Origin: Paucidesulfovibrio sp050251775
GTDB taxonomy: Bacteria > Desulfobacterota > Desulfovibrionia > Desulfovibrionales > Desulfovibrionaceae
Reading direction: 5' to 3'
Assembly: GCA_050251775.1 (NCBI GenBank)
Contig: JBFWMD010000012.1
Coordinates: 3,043-67,042, forward strand
DNA length: 64,000 nucleotides
Positions 52,886 through 61,827 of the stretch are shown here, piece after piece (the stretch's first letter is position 1; each line of letters opens with the position of its first letter). A program made the position numbers and the translations under genes. The notes under the pieces were generated by a model. That model did not search any database and was not told where the DNA came from. It saw only the letters and a program-made list of their open reading frames with translations.

Positions 52886-53341
52886 CTAGTCCTGAAGTGC
52901 AGAATGAGGGATATGGGAGCTGTCTTCGTCGGTCCGGTGCAGCCGCTTGGTATGCTCACCAGAATCCCGATCCCGTTCGCGGGATTCTTCCCTTTTAGGT
53001 TCTTCAGCCTTTGCCTGTTCGCGTTCCTTTTTCTCGCTCCGCATCCTGGCCGCCTTTCTGTCATGCGCAGCTTTTTCCTGCTCCGCGCGGAGCCGGTCCT
53101 CTTGCAACCGTTCCAGGCGCAGGCGTTCCTGCCGTTCCCGCGCCTGCCGTTGCGCTTCCGCCCGCAATTGCGCCTCGCGCACACGTTCCAGGCGCGCCAG
53201 CTCCGCTTGCCGTGCCTGCTCACGCTGGCGTTCTTCCCAGCGGTAACGGTCGCTTCTGTGGTTATAATTTGTTACCGGGTCCAGAGGGATACAGGAAATC
53301 AGCAGCAAGCTCATGGCAAAAAGGACAAGGATCTTTTGCAT
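52886..53341 (-). CDS. Lipoprotein with long charged helix
   Basis: A 151-residue protein with GAGGAA before the ATG and lipobox LLISC. Almost all of the mature part is one Arg/Glu/Gln-rich helix with repeats such as RAEAQRQARERQERLRLERLQEDRL. No family is recognised; the structure would be a rod or coiled coil reaching from the outer membrane. Confidence 0.75.
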   Translation of the reverse strand: MQKILVLFAMSLLLISCIPLDPVTNYNHRSDRYRWEERQREQARQAELARLERVREAQLRAEAQRQARERQERLRLERLQEDRLRAEQEKAAHDRKAARMRSEKKEREQAKAEEPKREESRERDRDSGEHTKRLHRTDEDSSHIPHSALQD

Positions 53342-53592
53342 ATTGTTCCTCTTTTTTTCAGCTGATGAACATTGGCAATCCATTGCCAGTAGAAAAGAGC
53401 TGCCGGTGCGGCGCTGCAAAACAGCATGGCATCCGACGCAACAAGCAGCGAAGTGGATGAAGTGTGGGGGCGACTGAACAAGACAGCAGAAATAAGCATC
53501 CCATTGTCGCAGGCTCTTGCGCAGTTCAACGTCTCAAGTCAATGCGCTTTGGCATGGACAACATTGGCTGAGAGGCTCTGCAACAAATCAAA
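53342..53592. other. Gene-free stretch
   Basis: 250 bp with no gene I support. It holds the promoter of the lipoprotein gene and ends at the terminator of the acetyltransferase gene. The long plus-strand frame that begins here is antisense to that gene. Confidence 0.4.
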
Positions 53593-53626
53593 CGGCCCGC
53601 CCTGCAAAATCCAGCGGGGCGGGCCG
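53593..53626 (-). terminator. Terminator after the acyl-CoA synthetase-like gene
   Basis: CGGCCCGCCC pairs with GGGCGGGCCG over a 14-nt loop, 28 nt past the stop at 53654. Confidence 0.8.
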
Positions 53627-53653
53627 ATAAAATCGAAAGAAAACTTCAGGATT

Positions 53654-56347
53654 CTATTTTTTGAGGTCCAGGACCATGTCCACGAGCTGGCTGTCCTCGG
53701 GGTCCGAGGTGATCGCGAACCCGAACTTGCGCGCCAGACCCTGCATGCCCTGGTTTTCCAGCATGGTCTGACCCACGAGCTTGGCTGTGCCGCGCTCGCG
53801 AGTGTAGTCGATGGATTTTTTGAAGAGCATGGATCCCAGGCCCTGACCCTTGAGCACGGAGCGGATCACAATGGCGAATTCCGCCTCGGAGTTGTCGGGC
53901 CGGGTGATGGTCCGGGAAACGCCCAGAGTCTCGGGTTGGCCGTCCTCGCCCGTACGCTGGGCAATGAAAGCCATTTCCCGGTCGTAGTCGATCTGGGTGA
54001 AGGCCGCGAGGTCCTTGTGGTCGAACTCGCGCCGGACCACGCCGAAGAAGCGCAGACGCAGGTCGTCGTCCGAAAGGCTGGCCAGGAAGGCACGGTGCGC
54101 GGCCTCGTCCTCGGGCCGGATGGGCCGGATGGTGATCTTGGTCCCGTCCCGCAAGACCACGCATTCCTCCAGCTCGCGCGGGTAGGGCCGGATGGCCAGC
54201 CGCTGGGCTCCGTCCCCGTCGTACGCGGTCACCTGGATGCGCGCGGTGAGCGCGAGCACTCCCAGGTCGTCGGCGTAGAGCGGGTTGATGTCCAGGCTGT
54301 GGACCTGGGGCAGGTCGATGAGCAGCTGGGAAACCTGGATCAGGGTCAGGCAGACATCGTCCAGGTCCGTGGCCGCCGTGGTGGGCGTGCCCTTGAGCAG
54401 CCGCACGATGCGCGTGCGCGAGATCAGCTCGCGTGCGAGGCTCATGGACAGCGGTGGCAAGGCCACGGCCCGGTCCATGATGATCTCGCGGGACATGCCG
54501 CCGTGGCCGAAGTAGATGGTCGGGCCGAACACCGGATCGGTGTTGGCGGAGATGAACAGCTCGTGCGCGCCGGGCCTGCGGCCCATCTTCTGCACAGTGA
54601 AGCCCTCGATGTAGGCGTCGGGCCGCTCGCGGCTGACCCGCGCCAGGATGTTGGCCGCAGCCTCCCAGACCTGTTCCGGGGTTTCCAGGTCCAGGAGCAC
54701 GCCGCCCACGTCGTAGGGCTGGGAAATCTGGGGCGAGCGCAGCTTCACGGCCACGGGATAGCCCAGGTCGTCCGCCGCGATGACCGCGTCGCGCGCGGAT
54801 ACGGCCAGCCGCGTTTCCACCACGGGAATGCCGTAGGCCGCCAGAACGCGCTTGGCCTCGGGTTCGGTCAGGGTGTCGCGGCCATCGGCCAGGACCGTCT
54901 CGATGACCTCGCGCGCGGCCAGGGTGTCCGGGAAAAAGTCCGTGGGCAGGGAGTCCGGCGTTTCCATGAGCATTTCCTGGTTGCGCTGGAACTCGACCAT
55001 GTACAGATAGGCCCGGATGGCCTTGTCCGGGGTGTCATAGGTGGGCACGCCCGCATTGCGGAAGATCTCCCGCGCCTTTTCCGCCTTGCCCAGGCCGAGC
55101 CAGCAGGCAAAGACCATGCGCCGCACGCGCTTGAGCGAATCGGCCAGGGCCTGGGCCACCTCCTCCTCGGGCAGGCCCGCAAAGGGCACGTGCATGGTCA
55201 GCACCGCGTCCACACCCTTGTCCTTGAGCAGCACGCGCACCAGATCGGCATATTCCTTGCCCGTGGCATTGAAGGGCAGGTCCACGGGATTGTTGCGCGA
55301 CCATCGGCGGTTGATGATTTCGTCCACCTCGACCTTGGTCTCTTCCGAGAGCCGCGCCAGCCTGCCGCCGCCCATGAGCAGGGCGTCCGCGGCCAGGATG
55401 CCGGCGGACACGCCGTTGGTCACGATGGCCAGCCGGTCGCCGCGCACGGGCTTGATGTCCGCCAGGGTGCGCGCCGCGTCGAACAGCCCGTCAATGGTGT
55501 CCACGCGGAGCATGCCCGCGCGCCGGAAAGCCACGTCGTAAATTTCGTCCGAAAGGGGCATGCCCTCCAGGCCCACGTCCGCGCATTCGCGCAGCACGGT
55601 CTCAAAGGCCTGGCCGGGCCGGATCACCAGCACGGGCTTGTTGCGCGAGGCCGCGCGCGCGGCGGACATGAATTCCCGGGCGTCGCAGACGCTTTCAACG
55701 TACAGCAGGATCGAGCGGGTCAGCGGGTCGCCCGCCAGATAATCGAGCACGTCCGCGATGTTCACGTCGATGCGCGCCCCAAGCGCAACCATGTGCGAAA
55801 AACCGATGCCCTGGCCCCTGGCCCAGTCGAGCACCGCTGTGAACAGACTGTCCGACTGGGAAATGAACGCGGTCTTGCCCGGCTGGATCGTGGCGTGGGC
55901 CAGACTTGCGTTGAGGTTGATGCCCGGGGCCATGAAGCCCAGGCACTTGGGGCCGAGCACGCGCATGGCCGGGCATTCCGCCGCTTCCAGAATCTCGTTT
56001 TTGAGCTTGAGCCGGTCGTCCTGGTCCATGCCCTGGAAGCTGCCGCCCAGGAGCATCACGGCGCGCGCGCCAATGGCCCGGAGCTGGGCCACCACGTCCG
56101 GAGCATCGCGCATGGGTCGGGCCACAATGGCCAAGTCCGGCGCCTTGGGCAGTTTGGCGATGCCCGGATAGGTCAGCACACCGGCAATGGCCTCGGCATC
56201 GGCGCTCACAGGCATGACCGGACCCATGAATCCGCCGCCCATGATGTTGCGCATCACGATGTTGCCCGCGTTGGTGGGTTCGTTGGTCGCACCGATCACG
56301 GCGATGGACTTGGGGTTGAACAGGTAGTCGAGATTGATGACGCTCAT
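53654..56347 (-). CDS. Pat-type protein lysine acetyltransferase (ACD-like plus GNAT)
   Basis: An 897-residue protein with GGGGAG before the ATG. Order: CoA-binding domain (KSIAVIGATNEPTNAGNIV), succinyl-CoA synthetase-like domains, ATP-grasp-like domain (residues about 480-700), and a C-terminal GNAT (KITIRPIRPEDE ... KGQGLGSMLFKK). This layout is that of Salmonella Pat/E. coli PatZ, which acetylate lysines, for example on acetyl-CoA synthetase. The SHTG phospho-His segment of active ADP-forming synthetases is not visible, consistent with Pat. Confidence 0.9.
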   Translation of the reverse strand: MSVINLDYLFNPKSIAVIGATNEPTNAGNIVMRNIMGGGFMGPVMPVSADAEAIAGVLTYPGIAKLPKAPDLAIVARPMRDAPDVVAQLRAIGARAVMLLGGSFQGMDQDDRLKLKNEILEAAECPAMRVLGPKCLGFMAPGINLNASLAHATIQPGKTAFISQSDSLFTAVLDWARGQGIGFSHMVALGARIDVNIADVLDYLAGDPLTRSILLYVESVCDAREFMSAARAASRNKPVLVIRPGQAFETVLRECADVGLEGMPLSDEIYDVAFRRAGMLRVDTIDGLFDAARTLADIKPVRGDRLAIVTNGVSAGILAADALLMGGGRLARLSEETKVEVDEIINRRWSRNNPVDLPFNATGKEYADLVRVLLKDKGVDAVLTMHVPFAGLPEEEVAQALADSLKRVRRMVFACWLGLGKAEKAREIFRNAGVPTYDTPDKAIRAYLYMVEFQRNQEMLMETPDSLPTDFFPDTLAAREVIETVLADGRDTLTEPEAKRVLAAYGIPVVETRLAVSARDAVIAADDLGYPVAVKLRSPQISQPYDVGGVLLDLETPEQVWEAAANILARVSRERPDAYIEGFTVQKMGRRPGAHELFISANTDPVFGPTIYFGHGGMSREIIMDRAVALPPLSMSLARELISRTRIVRLLKGTPTTAATDLDDVCLTLIQVSQLLIDLPQVHSLDINPLYADDLGVLALTARIQVTAYDGDGAQRLAIRPYPRELEECVVLRDGTKITIRPIRPEDEAAHRAFLASLSDDDLRLRFFGVVRREFDHKDLAAFTQIDYDREMAFIAQRTGEDGQPETLGVSRTITRPDNSEAEFAIVIRSVLKGQGLGSMLFKKSIDYTRERGTAKLVGQTMLENQGMQGLARKFGFAITSDPEDSQLVDMVLDLKK

Positions 56348-56648
56348 GGGTCTCCCCGTGGTTTTCCGGTTGCCCCTTGTGGTTAGCAGATTCGGGAAGG
56401 GATGGAAATTGGAATCAGGGGAATTGGATGGGGGGGCAACAGGCGCGGGAGCTTGTCTGGCTAGGGCGGGACGACTCCGGGCGGTCCCGAAGCCCCTTGC
56501 GTGGCGGCAATTACTTGAAGTGATTTTCTGTTTGGCAAGTCAGTACACTGGATTTCCTATTTTTATAGAATGCTTGCCGATATATTTGTTTTATGTTATT
56601 GCCGGCAGCATATGAAGAATGACATATAGGAAACGGAGAAAGACGAAC
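56348..56648. other. Gene-free stretch, AT-rich at its right end
   Basis: 301 bp with no gene. The part from about 56520 on is AT-rich and should hold the promoter of the lipoprotein operon. An in-frame start at 56619 lacks a better ribosome site than 56649. Confidence 0.4.
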
Positions 56649-57155
56649 ATGAAGAGATGGATTGTTTTTATATTATTGGTGATGTTGCTTTGCTCCTGCC
56701 AATATTCCACCCAGACGAGATACAATTATTCCGAGGTCGGGCAGATTCAAGTTGTTGAATTCGGCTCCGTTGTCGCCCTTAGAGACATAGAGATTGTCAG
56801 CGAAACCAGTGGAGCCGGTGCCGCCCTTGGTGCCACCGGAGGAGCCTATGGCGGGGCAAGTGCGGTCAACGGCATTGGTGGCAGCATTGCCGCCGGAGTC
56901 GGGGGAGCCATAGTTGGAGCCGTTGCTGGTTCTGCGCTCGAGCAGGCCATTCGGAATCGGGGTGGTGTCGAATACACTATTATTCTTCGAAACGGGAAAA
57001 CACTGACCGTTGCCCAGAATATTTCTGAAAAAGACATCATTCACAAGGTAGGGGACAGAGTCATGGTTCAGATCAACGGCCAGTATCAGCGTGTTCTTCC
57101 CGCCAACGACCTTCCCACTGAAGTTGAAAAGCCAAAAGGGATTGAATTCAAATGA
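56649..57155 (+). CDS. SlyB/glycine-zipper lipoprotein
   Basis: A 168-residue protein with lipobox LLCSC. After YNYSEVGQIQVVEFGSVVALRDIEI comes a glycine-zipper region (GAALGATGGAYGGA, GGSIAAGVGGAIVGAVAGSALEQA) like SlyB/Pcp outer-membrane lipoproteins, then YTIILRNGKTLTVAQNI. SlyB stabilises outer-membrane proteins. The sequence is AT-richer than its surroundings. Confidence 0.88.
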   Translation: MKRWIVFILLVMLLCSCQYSTQTRYNYSEVGQIQVVEFGSVVALRDIEIVSETSGAGAALGATGGAYGGASAVNGIGGSIAAGVGGAIVGAVAGSALEQAIRNRGGVEYTIILRNGKTLTVAQNISEKDIIHKVGDRVMVQINGQYQRVLPANDLPTEVEKPKGIEFK

Positions 57156-57811
57156 AAAATTTTTTTGTTATTGCCTCTTTCCTGCTGTTTTCCGGATGTG
57201 CGTTTTCCGTCGACAAGATTGATGTTCCCTACCAGGGCCGGGCAAACATCACGGTGGTGGAAGGGGCGGAGAATGTTTCTTTCCAGATCGCGTATGAGGA
57301 CAAGAGAACGGTGTACAAGGACCGCGTGGGCACGAAAAAGAATGGGTATGGCATGGAGTGCGCCGACATTGTGGCCACGAACGATGTCGCCAAGACATTT
57401 GCCGAGGCAGTGGCTTTCGAGCTTGAAAACATTGGATTCAAAAGCGGTGAAAGCGGGAAGACGGTAAAGGTGGAGCTGGTCAGATTTTACAATGATTTCA
57501 AAATAGGATTTTGGTCTGGGTCTGCGGTCGCGGATGGGTTGATCAATGTTGTCGTTTATCAGGCGGACGAGGAAATGCTGTTCACCAAATCTTTTGAGGG
57601 TGGCGGCATTGAAGAGCCGATTATGATAGCGAGCGGTTCAAATGCAAGAGCTGCGCTTGTAAAGGCCATGGCGGACATCGTCTCGAAGGTTGTACAGGAC
57701 GAAACGCTGCACGCGGCTCTGTTGAGGACGGAAGAAAAAGCCGGGACTGTCGCTGATGTGAAGGACGATACTGCCGTGGCTGGAGTTTCCGCCCCGGCGC
57801 AAAGTCAGTGA
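57152..57811 (+). CDS. YajG-like lipoprotein
   Basis: A 219-residue protein whose ATG overlaps the previous stop (ATGA). Lipobox LLFSGC is clear. The fold-bearing part has ANITVVEG, DIVATNDVAKTFAEAVAFELENIGFKSGESGKTVKVELVRFYNDFKIGFWSG, close to the YajG/lipoprotein-194 family of outer-membrane lipoproteins. Function unknown. A strong bidirectional terminator follows. Confidence 0.78.
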   Translation: MKNFFVIASFLLFSGCAFSVDKIDVPYQGRANITVVEGAENVSFQIAYEDKRTVYKDRVGTKKNGYGMECADIVATNDVAKTFAEAVAFELENIGFKSGESGKTVKVELVRFYNDFKIGFWSGSAVADGLINVVVYQADEEMLFTKSFEGGGIEEPIMIASGSNARAALVKAMADIVSKVVQDETLHAALLRTEEKAGTVADVKDDTAVAGVSAPAQSQ

Positions 57812-57887
57812 GAGTCCTTGCGGACGAGCCTGAGACTGAGCCGGGAGGGGGCACATCCGACGGCTGCTGTTATCACGTCGGATCATT

Positions 57888-57930
57888 AAAAAGCCACAAG
57901 GGATAGGAAAGTAGCCCTTTGTGGCTTTTT
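57888..57930. terminator. Bidirectional terminator
   Basis: AAAAAGCCACAAGGG pairs with CCCTTTGTGGCTTTTT around a 12-nt loop, between convergent genes ending at 57811 and 57936. Confidence 0.92.
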
Positions 57931-57935
57931 GTTGT

Positions 57936-58223
57936 TCATTTTTCTTCGTCTTCCGTACCCGGACGACGTCCGCGCTTTTCATCCATATGTCCGCATGTTG
58001 CCAGAAGGGGACACGGAAGGCGTTGCAGTATCTCCGTTAAAGGCGCCGTGGCAGCGGTCGTGCCGCTTACGTTGGCCACCAGCACGCTCAGGGCAGGGCT
58101 TGCGCCGCATCCGCTCACGCAGAGGATGATGTCCCCGGCGCTGAGGTTGCAATGATCCACGGTCGGGCTGAAGTAGCCGTGGGCTTTGGCTGCGGCCGCC
58201 TCATCCTCAATATCCGCGATCAC
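57936..58223 (-). CDS. Paralogue of the capsid-locus small protein, N-terminally shortened
   Basis: A frame on the minus strand matching the small protein at 61528-61785: EDEAAAAKAHGYF, LSAGDIILCVSGCGASP and LVANVSGTTAA align with EDDAATAQAESYF, LTSGDIVLCVSGYGTSP and LVTNVTAGVAA. The first about 20 residues of the homologue are missing, and the only usable start is a weak GTG at 58223. The C-terminus is about 30 residues longer. It could be a shortened but working decoration-type protein or a fragment. It is divergent from the acetyltransferase gene at 58301. Confidence 0.65.
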   Translation of the reverse strand: MIADIEDEAAAAKAHGYFSPTVDHCNLSAGDIILCVSGCGASPALSVLVANVSGTTAATAPLTEILQRLPCPLLATCGHMDEKRGRRPGTEDEEK

Positions 58224-58300
58224 GCCTTCGCAATGGCGTGCGTTGAGCCTGGGCGCTGAATGGTCTAGACTGGCGTATCCGAAACGGATGGAAGGGGAAC

Positions 58301-59353
58301 ATGCAATCGAAGGATCGGAAAACGGACATGCGCAATGGCGACAGTGCGGACCGGCGCGCGAAGACGCGGGATGCACAACAGGGCGGCAACGCGCTCGAAC
58401 AATGGACCCGCGCGGCCACGTCCACGAACCAGGCCGATCCGTTCTGCTCCACTCCGGCCTGGCAGTTGTCCTTTCATGAAGTGCTCAATCCGGAACTGCA
58501 ATTGTTGGCCTATTCCGCCGAAGGGAGCATGGTGGCCTTTGCCGTGGGCGCGGACCCCGTGGGCGAAGTGGTGCTGCTGCCCGTGGAGCGGCATTGGATG
58601 TTCGGCTGCCCCCTGCTCGGCCCGCGCGCCGTGGAGCTGCTCAAGGACATCCTCGGGTCGCTCCGGGCGAGCCAGGGGCCGGAGATTTCCCGGATTATTG
58701 TCAGCGGGGTGCGGCCAGGCGGAGCGCTTTCCGCGCGGCTGCGAAAGTATTTCGGCGACTCGCACCGCATCAACGCCCACGCCACGGGCACGCAGTGCGG
58801 GGCGTCCCTGGCCGGTGGCCTGGACGGATATCTTTCCCGCAGGTCCGCCAACCATCGGCGCAACCTGAAGCGGGAGCGCCTCCGGGCGCTGGACAGGGGC
58901 GTCTGGTTCGAGCGCGTGCTGCCCGTCCGTGCCGAGGAGATGGACGCGCTTTATGCGCGGATTCTCGCCGTGGAATTGCAAAGCTGGAAGGGCCTGGGCG
59001 GCTGCGGCATGGAGAGCGGCTTTTCCCGTCGGTTCTATGACCGGATGCTCCGCCGCCTCGCGCCGGAGGGCCGGGCGCGGATCATCTTCGCCAAACACGA
59101 GGACCGGGACATCGGCTTCGTGTTCGGCGGCCTGGCCGGGAAGGTCTATCGCGGCCAGCAGTTCAGCTACGTCAATGACTGGAAGGAATACTCCATCGGC
59201 AACCTGCTTCAGATGGAGCAGATCGCCTGGCTCTGCGAGGAGGGCGCGGTCCGCTACGACCTGGGACCGATCACGGGCGAGAAGATGGAATACAAACGCC
59301 ACTGGGCCGAAAAACGCTTTCCCCTGGAGGCCAGGGTGCTGGAAAGGAAGTGA
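58301..59353 (+). CDS. GNAT (BioF2/FemAB-like) acetyltransferase
   Basis: A 350-residue protein with GGAAGGGG before the ATG. The C-terminal half, with AKHEDRDIGFVFGGLAGKVYRGQQFSYVNDWKEYSIGNLLQMEQIAWL, YDLGPITGEKMEYKRHWA and RFPLEARVLER, matches the Acetyltransf_6/BioF2-like fold related to FemAB. Such enzymes act on cell-envelope polysaccharide or peptide bridges; the substrate is unknown. The first 35 residues are hydrophilic and variable. Confidence 0.85.
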   Translation: MQSKDRKTDMRNGDSADRRAKTRDAQQGGNALEQWTRAATSTNQADPFCSTPAWQLSFHEVLNPELQLLAYSAEGSMVAFAVGADPVGEVVLLPVERHWMFGCPLLGPRAVELLKDILGSLRASQGPEISRIIVSGVRPGGALSARLRKYFGDSHRINAHATGTQCGASLAGGLDGYLSRRSANHRRNLKRERLRALDRGVWFERVLPVRAEEMDALYARILAVELQSWKGLGGCGMESGFSRRFYDRMLRRLAPEGRARIIFAKHEDRDIGFVFGGLAGKVYRGQQFSYVNDWKEYSIGNLLQMEQIAWLCEEGAVRYDLGPITGEKMEYKRHWAEKRFPLEARVLERK

Positions 59354-59417
59354 GGGGGGGAGAAGCCGTGTCCGGAGAAAAGCGCGGTTATGGGAATTGG
59401 CTCGTGGGAACAAAACA

Positions 59418-60146
59418 TTAATCAGGCATTTGCTCCCAAATTTTTCCTTCTAACAGCCGACCGTTTTTTTTCTTTGAACGCTTCACCCCATCTTCACCCC
59501 AGGTCCCCCATTGCTTAAAGTAGAAAGGGATGCCCAAAGTCAAGCATTGTTCCCTAATCGTTGTGACCCACTCAAGCTGCATAGGACGTGCCCTGGAACC
59601 GCTTTCACCACCTACAATGACCCAGTCGATATTGGTTAAGTTGATTGTTCCTAGATTTTCAAGAAGTGGCTCAATGGAAAGGAAACGAATAGGAGCATTG
59701 GTAATTTGTCTGATATCTGCGATGCGCGGCAATCCATGAATTTTATCTTCGACAGTTGCACCAATCATGGTGTTTCTAGGTATGTCCCTTGTTAAAAAAT
59801 ATTCCAGCATTCTGGCAGATCGTTTTGTTAAAATTTGATATCTATGTTGTGGAGTTGCAATAATAGTATTAAAGATGTCATCTATAAAATCATTTGGCAT
59901 TTCATCATGGAATAAATCGCTCATCGAATTTACAAAAAAAAGTGTAGGGCGCTTTACTTTGAGAGGTTGTTCGAGTCTTTGTGGGAGAAGCGTAAATTTA
60001 AACCCGTTGCGGTATTCTTGTAGACCCATTGATTGTAAACGTTTTGCCATGACTTCAGCGTAACAATTTTGGCAACCGGAACTAATTTTAGTGCAACCTA
60101 CAGATGGATTCCACGTTTCTTCAGTCCATTCTATTTTGCTTGGCAT
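59418..60146 (-). CDS. Three-Cys-motif (Gp37/Gp68, DUF5131) family protein
   Basis: A 242-residue protein with the motif WNPSVGCTKISSGCQNCYAEVMA (Cys-x6-Cys-x2-Cys), which resembles an iron-sulfur cluster site. VNSMSDLFHDEMP, FQILTKR-like YQILTKRSARM and IGATVEDK are family features of DUF5131/phage Gp37/Gp68. It is paired with its usual partner next door. Both genes are much AT-richer than their surroundings, indicating transfer. Confidence 0.9.
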   Translation of the reverse strand: MPSKIEWTEETWNPSVGCTKISSGCQNCYAEVMAKRLQSMGLQEYRNGFKFTLLPQRLEQPLKVKRPTLFFVNSMSDLFHDEMPNDFIDDIFNTIIATPQHRYQILTKRSARMLEYFLTRDIPRNTMIGATVEDKIHGLPRIADIRQITNAPIRFLSIEPLLENLGTINLTNIDWVIVGGESGSRARPMQLEWVTTIREQCLTLGIPFYFKQWGTWGEDGVKRSKKKNGRLLEGKIWEQMPD

Positions 60147-60155
60147 GGTAGCTCT

Positions 60156-61217
60156 CTAAAGGAGTGTTCCTTGTTCTTGAACGATAGATATTTCTATTCT
60201 GTTATCGTTTTGCTCAAAGTATTTCTTCCCGAGAAAAAAAATTCCTTTCCTGCGCCTTACCTCATTCATTGGTTTAACGTGGATTAGCTTTCTGAGTTCA
60301 AGACTTTCAAGGCAGGCCCTGGCCTCGGACGGAGTGTACCCATTGTTGAGAGCAAGAGCGTATAGTTGACAGTTGGTTATTGGTTTGTTTGTAGGAAGAA
60401 GGGATAGCAGGACGCGCTCCTCCCCCATTGGAATTAACGAAGGCCGAGAATTCGTTTTATCGCTTAATATTTTACTCCTAGCTTCGAGGAACTTTTCAAG
60501 ACCATAATGATGTTTCCCAATGAAGATCAAGGAATAACATAGTGGTCCCTCTTGCATCGTTGCATGCCATGAATAGCCATATAAATACTGTAGCTTTCGT
60601 GAAATAAGTTCAGCAAATTTTGACGCAGAAGAGCAGGACAAGGCCTCCTCTTTAGCAATCGAATAGTCGCTTAGAAAGGTGGCCACAGATTGGAGATTTG
60701 CATCGTTAGCAGCCCCTTTCAAGAAGCGATATATAAACGTAAGCGGAATAAATAGGAGGACTTCAGATCCATATTGAGCCATAATTTGGGTTATACTGTT
60801 TTGTCGAACTTGGGTATACCCGTAGGGGTCGATAAACCAAAGACTATGGCCTAATTGTTTATGAAGACAGTGTTTTGATATAAATGATTCAGCGTCAATG
60901 GCGGCGATCTCTTCGACAAAAGGAAACGAGCAATAATGAGATAGTTCGTCTCTATTCTCAGAATTTGGTTCGTTAAGATAGAGGTGAAATCCATCCCTTG
61001 GGGCGAGCGTGGCATGCGAGCGGATATTATTGCATGCAACTACGGCACTACCTTCGGATTCGCCATACTTTCCTTTCCCCGCACAAGGATCATATAAGTT
61101 GACACGAGTATAGCCGCCTCTAGAAATAATTTTTAGATAGCGTTTTAAGTATGCGTCATAAATGGCAACTTTTTGTCGTGTGTGCCGTTCCATGTCGGTT
61201 TTTTTGGGGTTTCCCAC
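60156..61217 (-). CDS. tcmP: Three-Cys-motif partner protein TcmP
   Basis: A 353-residue protein of the partner family. ERHTRQKVAIYDAYLKRYLKII, the Asp-rich YDPCAGKGKYG, and FIDPYGYTQV with LFIPLTFIYRFL match TcmP. The ATG-less start at GTG 61217 is chosen because GGAG lies 6 nt upstream. TcmP always accompanies a three-Cys-motif protein; the pair's function is not established but it is often found in mobile or defence-type islands. AT-rich codon usage. Confidence 0.85.
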   Translation of the reverse strand: MGNPKKTDMERHTRQKVAIYDAYLKRYLKIISRGGYTRVNLYDPCAGKGKYGESEGSAVVACNNIRSHATLAPRDGFHLYLNEPNSENRDELSHYCSFPFVEEIAAIDAESFISKHCLHKQLGHSLWFIDPYGYTQVRQNSITQIMAQYGSEVLLFIPLTFIYRFLKGAANDANLQSVATFLSDYSIAKEEALSCSSASKFAELISRKLQYLYGYSWHATMQEGPLCYSLIFIGKHHYGLEKFLEARSKILSDKTNSRPSLIPMGEERVLLSLLPTNKPITNCQLYALALNNGYTPSEARACLESLELRKLIHVKPMNEVRRRKGIFFLGKKYFEQNDNRIEISIVQEQGTLL

Positions 61218-61527
61218 GACAACTCCACGGGTTGATAGTGTTACCAATTTTAGATTTAAATATTAGACTTAGTCTATAGACTTATCCAGTATTATTTGCG
61301 CAAAATCCGGTCCAAACGATAGCTACTCTTGGCACGGAATTCCCCCCCCGCGCCGGGCCGCAGCCGTGCGCTGTTCGTCGGTGTCCGCATGTTGCCGGAC
61401 CCGGACGCGGGAGGGGGTTGTGGTTACGTTCGGTCCGCCCGCCAGACCAACCAGGGCTTCCGCTGACACTCTGTGGTCGGAGCTTCCCTGTCGTTGATCC
61501 GGCGGGTTTTATTCGTTCATTCCCGGC
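61218..61527. other. Gene-free stretch with possible fragment of the decoration-type gene
   Basis: 310 bp between the AT-rich pair and the capsid locus. On the minus strand it contains CGGCAACATGCGGACA (61388-61403) and flanking bases that match the 3' part of the paralogue gene near 57984-58020. It may be a degenerate third copy. Confidence 0.4.
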
Positions 61528-61785
61528 TTAGCCCAGGGCCACCATGGGAACCATGGCCGCCACGCCCGCGGTCACGTTCGTGACCAGCATGCTCGGAACC
61601 GGGCTGGTCCCGTACCCGCTGACGCAGAGCACGATGTCCCCGCTGGTCAGGTTGTACTGCTCCACAGCCTTGTCGAAGTAGCTCTCGGCCTGGGCCGTGG
61701 CCGCGTCGTCCTCGGTGCGGTAGAGAAAGAGCTGCTGGCCGGGCACGCCGCCCATGAGCCGCATGTCTTCGCTGTTGTACGCCAT
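61528..61785 (-). CDS. Small capsid-locus protein (decoration-like)
   Basis: An 85-residue protein directly after the capsid gene (42-nt gap, AAGGAG site). It has an alternating beta-like hydrophobic pattern (QQLFLYRTEDD, SGDIVLCVSGYGTSPVPSMLVTNVTAGVA). Position after the major capsid gene suggests a capsid decoration or stabilising protein. A shortened paralogue is at 57936-58223. Confidence 0.75.
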   Translation of the reverse strand: MAYNSEDMRLMGGVPGQQLFLYRTEDDAATAQAESYFDKAVEQYNLTSGDIVLCVSGYGTSPVPSMLVTNVTAGVAAMVPMVALG

Positions 61786-61827
61786 ATCCGTTGCTCCTTT
61801 ACGTTGGGGTTGTCCGGATGATCCGGG

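Noticed and set aside
53426..56386. 986-codon plus-strand open frame
   Set aside because: Antisense to the Pat-type gene, which has a ribosome site, known domains and a terminator. The frame is a GC-rich shadow with His/Gly/Arg bias.
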